Shown piece after piece: positions 8,555-16,861 of a DNA stretch of 64,000 nt. The stretch is from Paenibacillus xylaniclasticus. Its GTDB lineage: Bacteria; Bacillota; Bacilli; Paenibacillales; Paenibacillaceae. The stretch is taken from NCBI RefSeq assembly GCF_004001065.1, contig NZ_BIML01000007.1:173059-237058 (forward strand), given 5' to 3'. The notes below the pieces were generated by a model. That model was not told the origin of the DNA and did no database searches. It saw nothing but the letters and a program-made list of their open reading frames with translations. The stretch's first letter is position 1. Each line of letters begins with the position of its first letter. Made by a program: the position numbers and the translations under genes.

Positions 8555-10810
8555 ATGGCAATTGAACAAAAGGAATTGAAGTCGAACGTATGGAGAGGCT
8601 TCGCGCCTGGTAAGTGGACGAAGCGCATTGATGTGAAAGATTTTATTGACCGCAATATGACGGTGTATACAGGCGATCATTCGTTTCTGGCCGGTCCGAC
8701 CGAAGCGACGACGGAGCTGTGGCAGAACTTAAGCGTATTGTTGAAGCAGGAGCGAGACAACGGGGGCGTGCTGGATGTCGATGTCAATACGGTATCCACG
8801 ATTACGTCGCATGCACCTGGCTATATTGATCAAACGAAAGAAAAAATTGTTGGCGTACAGACCGATGCGCCGCTGAAACGGGCTGTTCAGCCGTTCGGCG
8901 GCATCCGGATGGTGCAGGACGCTTGCGAAGCATATGGCTACAAGCTGCCGCAGGAGCTTGTCGACTTGTTCACGTCGATCCGCAAGACGCATAACCAAGG
9001 CGTGTTCGATGCGTATACGACGGAGATGCGCACGGCGCGCAAGGCAGCGATCATTACCGGTCTGCCGGATGCATATGGCCGCGGTCGTATTATCGGTGAC
9101 TATCGGCGGGTTGCGCTGTATGGCGTAAATCGGCTTATCGAGGAGAAACGAATCGATCTGCTTCAATTGGAGGTCGATTCGATGACGGAGGATGTTATCC
9201 GGCTGCGCGAGGAGCTGTCGGAGCAGATTCGCAGCCTCGAAGAGCTGAAGCAGATGGCTGCATCGTATGGCTTCGATATTAGCGAGCCGGCTGCGAATGC
9301 AGTGGAGGCAGTGCAATGGCTTTATTTTGCTTATCTCGGGGCGGTGAAAGAACAGAATGGAGCGGCGATGAGCCTCGGACGCGTATCGACCTTCCTTGAT
9401 ATTTATATCGAGCGTGATATGCAGGAAGGAACGCTGACGGAGCAGGAGGCGCAGGAGCTGATCGACCATCTGGTCATGAAGTTACGGATCGTGAAATTTC
9501 TGCGTACGCCAGACTATAACGAGCTGTTCAGCGGCGACCCAACCTGGGTGACGGAGTCGATTGGGGGCATCGGACTCGATGGCAGACCGCGTGTCACGAA
9601 GAACTCGTTCCGGTTCCTTCATACGCTGTACAATCTTGGTCCAGCGCCAGAGCCGAACTTGACCGTATTGTGGTCGACTCAGCTGCCAGAAGGGTTCAAA
9701 GCGTATTGTGCGAAGGTGTCGGCGGAAACCAGCTCGATCCAGTATGAGAATGACGATCTGATGAGGCCTTATCACGGTGATGATTACGGTATAGCATGCT
9801 GCGTATCGGCGATGCGGATCGGCAAACAGATGCAGTTCTTCGGCGCGCGGGCGAACTTGGCGAAGGCACTTCTCTACGCGATTAACGGCGGTGTCGATGA
9901 GAAGCTTGGCATACAGGTTGGACCAGCAATCGCCCCGATCAAAGATGACGTCCTGAACTACGAAGAGGTGATGAGCAAGTTCGAGATCGTGACGGAATGG
10001 CTCGCGAAGCTGTATGTTAATACGCTGAACGTTATTCATTATATGCACGACAAATATTGTTACGAGCGGCTGGAGATGGCGCTGCATGACCGTGACATTA
10101 TCCGGACGATGGCGACCGGCATTGCGGGATTGTCTGTCGTCGCTGATTCGCTTAGTGCAATCAAGTATGCGAAGGTTCGTCCGATTCGGAACGAGCATGG
10201 AATCGCGATTGATTTCGCAATCGAGGGTGACTATCCGCAGTATGGTAACAATGATGAACGTGTTGACTCTATAGCGGTTCATGTGACGGAATCGTTCATG
10301 AACAAAATTAGTAAGCACACAACGTACCGCGACTCGGTACCGACGATGTCGGTGCTCACCATTACGTCAAATGTCGTGTACGGCAAGAAGACTGGCACAA
10401 CGCCGGACGGCCGTAAAGCTGGCGAGCCGTTCGCTCCTGGCGCCAATCCGATGCACGGACGTGATCGCAAAGGCGCGCTAGCCTCGCTGGCTTCTGTTGC
10501 GAAAATTCCGTACGAAAGCTGCCAGGATGGCATATCGAACACGTTCTCCATTGTGCCGAAGGCGCTTGGCCGTGAGGAAGAGACGCGAATTTCGAATCTC
10601 GTCGCTTTGCTTGACGGATATATGGCCAGCGGCGGCCATCATCTGAACGTTAACGTGTTCGACCGGTCGCAGCTGCTGGATGCTATGGAGCATCCGGAGC
10701 AATATCCGCAGCTGACGATCCGCGTGTCGGGTTATGCGGTTAACTTCATTAAGCTGACGCGCGAGCAGCAGTTAGACGTCATTAACCGGACATTTCACGG
10801 AACGATGTAA
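8555..10810 (+). CDS. pflB: Formate C-acetyltransferase (pyruvate formate-lyase)
   Basis: PflB cleaves pyruvate with CoA to acetyl-CoA and formate using a glycyl radical. The adjacent active-site cysteines are C415-C416 ([10 protein letters not shown]), and the radical glycine is G726 in RVSGYAVNF near the C terminus. The length of 751 residues is close to the usual 740-760. AGGAGG at 8538-8543 favours the ATG at 8555; the GTG at 8543 overlaps that site. The gene follows adhE, which uses its acetyl-CoA product, and precedes its activating enzyme gene. The enzyme is oxygen-sensitive and would work only anaerobically. Confidence 0.96.
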   Translation: MAIEQKELKSNVWRGFAPGKWTKRIDVKDFIDRNMTVYTGDHSFLAGPTEATTELWQNLSVLLKQERDNGGVLDVDVNTVSTITSHAPGYIDQTKEKIVGVQTDAPLKRAVQPFGGIRMVQDACEAYGYKLPQELVDLFTSIRKTHNQGVFDAYTTEMRTARKAAIITGLPDAYGRGRIIGDYRRVALYGVNRLIEEKRIDLLQLEVDSMTEDVIRLREELSEQIRSLEELKQMAASYGFDISEPAANAVEAVQWLYFAYLGAVKEQNGAAMSLGRVSTFLDIYIERDMQEGTLTEQEAQELIDHLVMKLRIVKFLRTPDYNELFSGDPTWVTESIGGIGLDGRPRVTKNSFRFLHTLYNLGPAPEPNLTVLWSTQLPEGFKAYCAKVSAETSSIQYENDDLMRPYHGDDYGIACCVSAMRIGKQMQFFGARANLAKALLYAINGGVDEKLGIQVGPAIAPIKDDVLNYEEVMSKFEIVTEWLAKLYVNTLNVIHYMHDKYCYERLEMALHDRDIIRTMATGIAGLSVVADSLSAIKYAKVRPIRNEHGIAIDFAIEGDYPQYGNNDERVDSIAVHVTESFMNKISKHTTYRDSVPTMSVLTITSNVVYGKKTGTTPDGRKAGEPFAPGANPMHGRDRKGALASLASVAKIPYESCQDGISNTFSIVPKALGREEETRISNLVALLDGYMASGGHHLNVNVFDRSQLLDAMEHPEQYPQLTIRVSGYAVNFIKLTREQQLDVINRTFHGTM

Positions 10811-10835
10811 CGACGAGCGAAAGAGGTGCAGACCG

Positions 10836-11609
10836 ATGAAAGGACGTATCCATTCCTTCGACACCTTCGGCACGGTTGACGGGCCGGGCATCCGCTTCGT
10901 CCTGTTCATGCAGGGCTGCGCGCTGCAATGTCTATATTGCCATAACCCGGATTCTTGGGATACACAAGCGGGGAAGGCGATGGACGTCGAAGAAGTGTTG
11001 GCAGAAATTGAGCCTTATCTGGAATATTACCACCGATCTGGTGGTGGCATTACGGTGACGGGAGGGGAGCCGACACTGCAGGCTCCTTTCGTCGCCAGCT
11101 TGTTCACGGAGTGCAAGCGACGCTGGGGACTGCATACGGCGCTCGATTCGAACGGGTTCTGCGAGCCGAGCCATGCACAGCAGCTGCTAGAGGTGACCGA
11201 TCTTGTGCTGCTTGACTTAAAGCAGCTCCATCCGCAAAAGCATATTGCGTTGACGAGCCAGCCGAACGATCGGATGCTCCGCTTTGCAAAGACTTTGGAC
11301 GACTTGAATATTCCGGTCTGGATTCGGCACGTGTTAGTTCCAGGCTGGACGGATGACGCTGCCGATCTGCGCATGCTTGGCGAGTTCATCGGATCATTGA
11401 CGAACGTTAACAAGTTAGAGCTGCTTCCGTACCACCGGATGGGTGTCTACAAGTGGCAGCAGCTCGGTAAGGATTATCCGCTTGAGCATTGTCCGGTGCC
11501 AACAGATAGAGAAGTGCACCGGGCAAGACAGTTAATTGAGCAGGGAATCAAGAGCGCTTCTTATCATATGAATGCAGGAGGAACTAAGGATGGAAGCAAT
11601 ATCCACTAG
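10836..11609 (+). CDS. pflA: Pyruvate formate-lyase activating enzyme (radical SAM)
   Basis: PflA installs the glycyl radical on PflB using S-adenosylmethionine and a [4Fe-4S] cluster. The radical SAM motif CX3CX2C is seen as CALQCLYC near residue 30, preceded by FDTFGTVDGPGIRF, which is diagnostic for PflA. The SAM-binding GGxP-type motif TVTGGEPTLQ lies near residue 75. The 257-residue length is typical. The ATG at 10836 follows AAGAGGTG, 25 nt after pflB. Its 3' end overlaps the start of the hemerythrin gene by 20 nt, which suggests coupled translation. Confidence 0.95.
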   Translation: MKGRIHSFDTFGTVDGPGIRFVLFMQGCALQCLYCHNPDSWDTQAGKAMDVEEVLAEIEPYLEYYHRSGGGITVTGGEPTLQAPFVASLFTECKRRWGLHTALDSNGFCEPSHAQQLLEVTDLVLLDLKQLHPQKHIALTSQPNDRMLRFAKTLDDLNIPVWIRHVLVPGWTDDAADLRMLGEFIGSLTNVNKLELLPYHRMGVYKWQQLGKDYPLEHCPVPTDREVHRARQLIEQGIKSASYHMNAGGTKDGSNIH

Positions 11610-12144
11610 CCGGCATATCGAGCTTTCTTCGTCGAATCCTGATGAGTTGTCGCTTGCCGAAGCAAAGCTGCGGCTAGACCACGAGCAGCTCCGGAAGCAG
11701 CTTCGAATGGTAGAAATGTATGCGAAGGAAGCGATGCGGATGGAGGACCCGGCTAACAGTCGGGTTCTCGCCGAACAACTTCACGGTCTGCTCGATCAGT
11801 TCGTTGCTGACTTGGAGCGTCATACGCAATGGGAGCAGGAGGTGCTGTTCCCGCTGCTGCTCACCTATTATCATCACGATCTGTCGCCGACGATCCGGCC
11901 CTCGTTCTGGGTGCTGGAAAAGGAGTATCAGCTTGGCCTCTCCTTCATTCAATCGTTTCGCGAGGAGCTTTGCCCGATAGCCGAATGTCCGTGCGATCGT
12001 TCTGGCCGCACCTGCGCACCGGAAGCAGCAGCTAATCTGGTGCAGGCATGCCTAATTTTTCATAATCATTTTACGATGGAAGAAGAAATTATATTGCCGT
12101 TAACTGAAAAGGTACTGACGGATTTGGAATATTTTTTCTCATAG
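11590..12144 (+). CDS. Hemerythrin-like HHE domain protein with a cysteine-rich insertion
   Basis: The 184-residue protein shows the four-helix HHE metal-ligand pattern: H in LRLDHEQLRKQL, HxxxE in LERHTQWEQEVLFPLL, and HNHFTMEEEIILPL near the C terminus. Hemerythrin-like domains bind a di-iron centre and react with oxygen or NO. Between helices 3 and 4 is CPIAECPCDRSGRTC with four or five cysteines, which could bind metal; this is my inference. The ATG at 11590 follows GCAGGAGGAA and overlaps pflA by 20 nt, so it belongs to the FNR-controlled operon. It lacks the N-terminal ScdA/DUF542 domain of RIC/YtfE repair proteins. A role in protecting Pfl or Fe-S enzymes is plausible but unproven. Confidence 0.82.
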   Translation: MEAISTSRHIELSSSNPDELSLAEAKLRLDHEQLRKQLRMVEMYAKEAMRMEDPANSRVLAEQLHGLLDQFVADLERHTQWEQEVLFPLLLTYYHHDLSPTIRPSFWVLEKEYQLGLSFIQSFREELCPIAECPCDRSGRTCAPEAAANLVQACLIFHNHFTMEEEIILPLTEKVLTDLEYFFS

Positions 12145-12258
12145 GATCGTTTACGGAAATCATCAGACATGTTACCATTATCAGTGGTGTTAATTACTGG
12201 GGGGCTGTCGCCGCGCCTCAATACAAGATACTTGATAAATTGAAATTTCTCAGATTAA

Positions 12259-12280
12259 CCACTCCTGCCAGAGTGGCTTT
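12259..12280 (+). terminator. Intrinsic terminator of the adhE-pfl operon
   Basis: The 6-bp stem ccactc / gagtgg with loop ctgcca is followed by CTTTCT. It is a modest terminator, about 115 nt after the hemerythrin stop. Confidence 0.5.
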
Positions 12281-12339
12281 CTGTGTATATACCGTCAGTC
12301 TTGATTCCTTTATTATAAGAAGGACACGCAGGATAGCCA

Positions 12340-12930
12340 GTGCACCCGGGAATCGATCTGGATAATACCGTACTAGATGCGACTGCTATATTCTTAGAGT
12401 ACTATAATCGAGCGTCCGGTCTTTCTTTAACGGCAGCAGATGTGAAGAGCTACTATATTTATGAAGCTTACGGATGGGATATCGATCAGGTGGAAGAGGT
12501 GTACCTTAAGTACGGATACGATATTCATTGGCATTCGCAGCCGTTGCCGATGGCGGCGGATAGTATACGGAAGCTGTCGGAGGAGCATCGAATATCGTTT
12601 ATTACAGCAAGGCCGGAGCGTTACCGGGATGTGTCGATCGATTGGCTGAATCGGCATCGGTTCGTGCATGACAACGTCGTATGTACGGAGTATAAGCTTG
12701 CGCACTGTATGGAGGCGAACATCGATCTGTTGATTGATGACGGTCCACAATATGCTGAGCCTTTCGCAAAGGCGCGCAAGCCGATCATTCTGTTCGACCA
12801 GCCTTACAACCGGGATGTCGAACCTAATTCATTCGTATACCGTGCCGCAGATTGGAATGAAGTGATGAGACATATTCAGATGTTAACGGCTGCGAGCAGC
12901 CATGTATCGCAACAGCCAATCCGCAAGTGA
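12340..12930 (+). CDS. HAD-superfamily 5'-nucleotidase-like phosphatase (NT5C/YqfW type)
   Basis: The 196-residue protein begins with the HAD nucleophile motif IDLDNTV (DxDxT), has FITARPE as motif II and LLIDDGPQ as the acidic motif. This arrangement fits the 5' deoxyribonucleotidase type C (NT5C) family, which dephosphorylates nucleoside monophosphates. The exact substrate is not established for the YqfW-like branch. It starts at GTG 12340 with GCAGGA upstream. The stop codon lies inside its own terminator stem. Confidence 0.8.
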   Translation: MHPGIDLDNTVLDATAIFLEYYNRASGLSLTAADVKSYYIYEAYGWDIDQVEEVYLKYGYDIHWHSQPLPMAADSIRKLSEEHRISFITARPERYRDVSIDWLNRHRFVHDNVVCTEYKLAHCMEANIDLLIDDGPQYAEPFAKARKPIILFDQPYNRDVEPNSFVYRAADWNEVMRHIQMLTAASSHVSQQPIRK

Positions 12931-12942
12931 TTGGCTGTTTTT
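12913..12942 (+). terminator. Intrinsic terminator overlapping the nucleotidase stop
   Basis: The 9-bp perfect stem cagccaatc / gattggctg is followed by TTTTTA. The TGA stop codon is part of the hairpin. Confidence 0.85.
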
Positions 12943-12990
12943 AGGTGATGGGGCAGGGCGCTCGGATATCATCTTTTGGGGTGATGCTGC

Positions 12991-13554
12991 TTGTGGCTAT
13001 TAATCATTGAGTTCGTCCTTTTGATAGGTTGGCTGGGGATCAAATGCAGCCTGCTTATCTTTTATAACGGGAGTAATTTGGATAGTTATTTTGCTCATTA
13101 TCTTTATTATTTGTATTGTCAATTTCCTTTTGTAATCGTATTCATGCTCCTAGTTCTGTCGATATTTCTTATCCACGAAAAGATAAAAGAATATAAGACG
13201 AGAAGAACGTTCCGATTGTGGGCTGTCAGGAATAGCTTACGTGTCGCTAGGATCGCGATTATTGTGTTATTATGCCTAGCGTCTATTTCGATCACGATTC
13301 AAATTCACGAAGATTATAAAACTTATCAATCTAACGCCATCATTGCAGACACGATCGTAGTTACAAGCTTTACTCTTTCTGATGGTGCAAGAATAAGTAA
13401 CAGTGTGCTGCCCTATCAAATCTATACGGACCATGACGATGGAGCTTACTATTTATATAGAAAATTAAAGCTGCATAAACAAACGGCCTATTCGGTTAAG
13501 TATTTCATCAATCACAGCAATGAAAAAATTATATTGGATATTCGACCGGTATAG
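12991..13554 (+). CDS. Hypothetical membrane protein, 187 aa
   Basis: Three hydrophobic segments are visible, near residues 1-25, 43-62 and 85-105. The remaining 80 residues form a probable extracytoplasmic domain (TYQSNAIIADTIVVTSF...). I do not recognise the family. The TTG start at 12991 has GGGGTG upstream. The gene stands alone between a terminator and a convergent gene. Confidence 0.6.
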   Translation: MWLLIIEFVLLIGWLGIKCSLLIFYNGSNLDSYFAHYLYYLYCQFPFVIVFMLLVLSIFLIHEKIKEYKTRRTFRLWAVRNSLRVARIAIIVLLCLASISITIQIHEDYKTYQSNAIIADTIVVTSFTLSDGARISNSVLPYQIYTDHDDGAYYLYRKLKLHKQTAYSVKYFINHSNEKIILDIRPV

Positions 13555-13564
13555 GTCATATGCA

Positions 13565-13587
13565 GGGGCATTAAATACTAACGCCCC
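13565..13587. terminator. Hairpin between convergent genes
   Basis: The 9-bp stem ggggcatta / taacgcccc (one G-T wobble) with a 5-nt loop lacks a T tract on either strand, so terminator function is uncertain. Confidence 0.3.
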
Positions 13588-13651
13588 AAGAATGTGTCGT
13601 TAAAGCGGATTCGCTCTCGGCCCGCACTCCCTCCAGACGGCGCTATGGTGT

Positions 13652-14605
13652 TCATTGCAGCACGTACTCCGTAAGCAGCCAGCATACAAGAGCTGCTAGC
13701 CAAGATACTGAGGCGAACACGGCGACGATTTTGTTCTCGCTCCAGCCGTAATGAAGGCTGAAGTGATAATGAATGGGTGTCATTCGGAAGAGCCGTTTCT
13801 TCGTCCGCTTGTAATAAGCAACCTGAGCGATGACCGACAGCTTCTCGACCATGTAGACGAGGAACAACAGCGGCATGATGATTTCGACCTTCTCGATTAC
13901 GGCTAAGAACGACAACGAGCCGCCAATCGCGAGTGAGCCTGTGTCGCCCATGAAAGCTTTGGCTGGATATTTGTTATAGAGTAACAAGCCAAGCAAGCAG
14001 CCAATCATAACGAGCGAGAATGTACGTACTTCCAGATGGTCAGAAATGACGAAAAAGAACAGGTAAGTCGGGATTGCTACATGAATAAGCAGTCCATCCA
14101 AGCCGTCCGTGAAGTTAATCGCGTTCGCCGATCCGACGATCAAGAGCAGCATAACTGCTATATAGATATAGATGGGAAGATGCCAAGCGTACCCGTTAAC
14201 CAAGCTTATATCGCTGGTTAGACCGAATGAATCAAATAGTACATACAGCAATGCTCCTGTGAAGGTGAACTGCAGCACAAGTTTTGTTTTGCCTGAAATA
14301 CCGGAAGGGTCCTGCCACGCGGCCTTCTTCATATCGTCCATGAATCCAATTGAGCTGAACAATAAGAAAATAACGCATAATAGACTCATAAGTAGGCTTG
14401 AATGGAACAGGAAGGAGGTTGCCGCGCCGATTAGCAGGATAAGACCAGCCATAAGTGGTGTGCCGCGCTTCGCTTGGTGATCCGGTGGGAGCTCGGCTCG
14501 TATCGGCTGTGTCAGCTTCAATGTGCGCAGTGTCCAGATGAGAATAGGAGTAAGTAAGGTGACGAATACGAAGGATACAACGGACATACCAACAATTCCA
14601 AGCAT
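13652..14605 (-). CDS. mraY: Phospho-N-acetylmuramoyl-pentapeptide transferase (MraY) paralogue
   Basis: MraY transfers phospho-MurNAc-pentapeptide from UDP to undecaprenyl phosphate to make lipid I at the membrane. The 317-residue polytopic protein has the family motifs in order: HQAKRGTPLMAG, the double aspartate in GFMDD, NAINFTDGLDGL, MGDTGSLAIGG, and MTPIHYHFSLHYGWSENKIV near the C terminus. The histidine motif supports MraY rather than WecA or TagO. No other division or cell wall cluster genes flank it, so it is probably a second copy outside the dcw cluster. It may serve a conditional or specialised envelope process. The start has only a weak ribosome binding site. Confidence 0.85.
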   Translation of the reverse strand: MLGIVGMSVVSFVFVTLLTPILIWTLRTLKLTQPIRAELPPDHQAKRGTPLMAGLILLIGAATSFLFHSSLLMSLLCVIFLLFSSIGFMDDMKKAAWQDPSGISGKTKLVLQFTFTGALLYVLFDSFGLTSDISLVNGYAWHLPIYIYIAVMLLLIVGSANAINFTDGLDGLLIHVAIPTYLFFFVISDHLEVRTFSLVMIGCLLGLLLYNKYPAKAFMGDTGSLAIGGSLSFLAVIEKVEIIMPLLFLVYMVEKLSVIAQVAYYKRTKKRLFRMTPIHYHFSLHYGWSENKIVAVFASVSWLAALVCWLLTEYVLQ

Positions 14606-14844
14606 GAAAATTGCACCGCTTTCTGTGGAATGAATTAGGAGTTTTACAATATCTCACTGGTATATTATAACTAATTATTAGGACAAAACCATCAAGAAAA
14701 TGATGCAGCCAGTTCACCGAGCTATTGGAGATGTGGTACGATGAGGTTGGCTGCTTTTGTAAGCTGTTTATTCACTTCGGACAAGCGTAATGATCGAAAG
14801 ACAGCGTCAGCATCCTAAATCTAATCAATCAGGAGTTGTTGGTA

Positions 14845-15012
14845 TTGTTTGCCTATAAATTAATTTCTCGAATCGTTGCGATAGCAGCATGCGTGTATCT
14901 TTTATTCCGAGTAACGGAAACGTGGCAGATTATTTTTTTCTCAGCAGCAGGAATCATCATGCTGGTCGCCTTGATCATGATGTTTTTGCCTAACAAGAAG
15001 CAGCCCGAATAA
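14845..15012 (+). CDS. Small membrane protein, 55 aa
   Basis: A short frame from TTG 14845 to TAA 15010-15012 has AGGAG 9 nt upstream of the start. The product has two hydrophobic segments (ISRIVAIAACVYLLF and FFSAAGIIMLVALIMMF) and a basic C terminus (PNKKQPE), consistent with a two-helix membrane protein. The GNAT gene begins about 20 nt downstream, so the two are likely cotranscribed. I do not recognise the family. Confidence 0.6.
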   Translation: MFAYKLISRIVAIAACVYLLFRVTETWQIIFFSAAGIIMLVALIMMFLPNKKQPE

Positions 15013-15032
15013 CTTATTTGGGGGATTGTCGT

Positions 15033-15548
15033 TTGATTATTCGTACGGAAACAGAACAAGATTACGAGCTTGTATATCAGCTTAATGTTGAAGCGTTCGG
15101 CAATCGGAACGATGAAGCGGAGCTTGTAAATCGAATCCGTCAATCCGATCGGTTCGTTCCGGGGCTGTCGATCATTGCCGAGCAGGACGGGGGGATTGTC
15201 GGTTATTTGCTGTTAAGCAAAGCGGATGTTGTAGATGGGGATACGAGACATGATGTCATCGTGCTGGCTCCGATCGCCGTATCGCCGCATTTGCAGAAGC
15301 AAGGAATTGGGCGCGCGCTGATGGAGGAAGGGATTAAGCGCTGCAAGGCGCTTCATATTCCATTAGTACTGCTGATCGGCCATCCTTGGTATTACCCGAA
15401 ATTCGGATTTCGTCCGGCAAGGCCATACGGTCTGGAGCTGAAGCAGTTCCCTGTATCGGATGACGTGTTCATGGTGTTGGAGCTAAGAGATGGAGCGCTT
15501 CGGGATATACAGGGCGAGCTTGTGTACCCGGGGGCATTTTTCGGATAA
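15033..15548 (+). CDS. GNAT family N-acetyltransferase (YhbS-like)
   Basis: The protein has about 171 residues with the GNAT core: an N-terminal receptor region (RTETEQDYELVYQLNVEAFG), the central strand VLAPIAVSPHLQKQGIGRALMEEG with the Q/R-x-x-G-x-G/A acetyl-CoA loop, and HPWYYPKFGF, which is characteristic of the YhbS branch. It transfers acetyl from acetyl-CoA to an unknown amine. TTG 15033 is preferred because GGGGGA precedes it; TTG 15018 has no ribosome binding site. Confidence 0.85.
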   Translation: MIIRTETEQDYELVYQLNVEAFGNRNDEAELVNRIRQSDRFVPGLSIIAEQDGGIVGYLLLSKADVVDGDTRHDVIVLAPIAVSPHLQKQGIGRALMEEGIKRCKALHIPLVLLIGHPWYYPKFGFRPARPYGLELKQFPVSDDVFMVLELRDGALRDIQGELVYPGAFFG

Positions 15549-15590
15549 TTGTGTGTGTAGATTTGAATAGGATTCAATGAAGATATTGAG

Positions 15591-15627
15591 CCCATTGTCA
15601 TTCCATCCGGGATACAATGGGTTTACT
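15591..15627 (+). terminator. Intrinsic terminator
   Basis: The 8-bp perfect stem cccattgt / acaatggg is followed by TTTACTTA, just after the GNAT gene. Confidence 0.55.
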
Positions 15628-15663
15628 TATATACTTCGAACAATTAATAGGAGAAAGAATATC

Positions 15664-16757
15664 ATGGTTTATAGATGCAGAATCGAATTGAATGATATCA
15701 AACCAACAATTTAGCGGGAGCTTCAATTTCATTCGGAAGTTACCTTTCATCAGCTGCACAAAATTATCCAAACCGTTATGGGATGGGAAAATGCTCATTT
15801 GTACGAATTTCATGTGAATGGGCATGTTATTGGACTTTCTGATCCGCTTATGGGGAATCGTGCGTTGCTCCATGCCCGAAGAGAAGTCGTTAAGGATTAT
15901 ATTGAGAAGGAACAATCTGTTTTCACGTATATATAAATGACTTTGGTGATGATTGGAAGCATACGGTTACGTTGATCGAAATCGACTCATTGACCTCCGA
16001 TCCGGCTCCTTTGTGTCTGGATGGAGCTCACAGCTGTCCGCTTGAAGATGTGGGAGGGATATGGGGGCATGAGCATCTGATAGAAGTTTTGTCTGCTCCC
16101 GATCATCCGGAGCGGGACGATTTTTTAGGCTGGGTTCGTGAAGATTATGATCCCGAGCATTTCTCCTGCGATGAGGTGAATATGAAGCTGCAACGGCTGA
16201 AGGGCAAGCTGATCCCTAAGGCGCTAAATAAGCGAACGGAACATATAAAGCCTGTGAAGCTGACGAAGTCAGCCCTGAATAAGCATTTGAAGCAGCTAGA
16301 CAACGGTCAGTTGATCGATTTGGTCAAGGCATGTTATAGCGCCAGCAAAGATATGGAGAGATTTCTTGCTGTAAAAATATTGGGCGATGAAGCGGTAGAA
16401 GCCTTGTTCCAAGAATATCGCAAGAAGGTGGAGCAGGAGTTTTTTCCTGAGCGCGGCTTAGGAAAGCTGAGACTTCAAGATGCACAACGAGCTATCTCTG
16501 AATTCAAAAGGTTAACTGGAAGTCTCCTATACAGTACAGAACTGAAATTGATCTACGTTGAGAATGGAGTCGATTTCACCTTAACCTATGGGGATATCGA
16601 TGAACGTTTCTATAATAGTATAGTTTCCATGTATGCAGATATTGTTGATCAAGTCAATGAGGATGAAACGGGCGAGTTGTTCGACGAATTCGAGGAGCGC
16701 CTCGCAGCTGTTGTTGCGAACACAGATGGGATTGGCTGGGGGTTCATGAAGATTTAG
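15664..16757 (+). pseudogene. Plasmid pRiA4b ORF-3-like protein gene, broken by an amber codon and a frameshift
   Basis: The N-terminal part reads MVYRCRIELNDIKPTI, then TAG at 15712-15714 where the family has tryptophan (IWREL), then ELQFHSEVTFHQLHKIIQTVMGW and HLYEFHVNG, which are characteristic of the pRiA4b ORF-3 family. At about 15931-15938 the frame is lost: TATATATAAATGAC stands where TAT-ATA-TAT-GAC is expected (YIYDFGDDW). The correct frame resumes and continues through CPLEDVGGIWG and DDFLGWVREDYDPEHF to the stop at 16757. The last 180 residues are an extra C-terminal domain. The gene is inactive unless both lesions are bypassed. Confidence 0.82.
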
Positions 16758-16835
16758 CTGATCTTCATGCTCAATTACGTTGGTTTTAAGGTAAAGATTC
16801 ACATTGTCGCTTCCCTCGGCCTTCTGGGTCAATGG

Positions 16836-16856
16836 AAGGGAGAAGTCCCTTGTTTG
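16836..16856. terminator. Weak hairpin between convergent genes
   Basis: The 6-bp stem aaggga / tccctt with loop gaag is followed by GTTTG. It may end either flanking transcript. Confidence 0.3.
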
Positions 16857-16861
16857 ATCAT

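Noticed and set aside
8729..10318. Minus-strand open frames of 246 and 278 codons inside pflB
   Set aside because: They are shadows of pflB. Their composition is that of reverse-read codons and no motif or start signal is seen.
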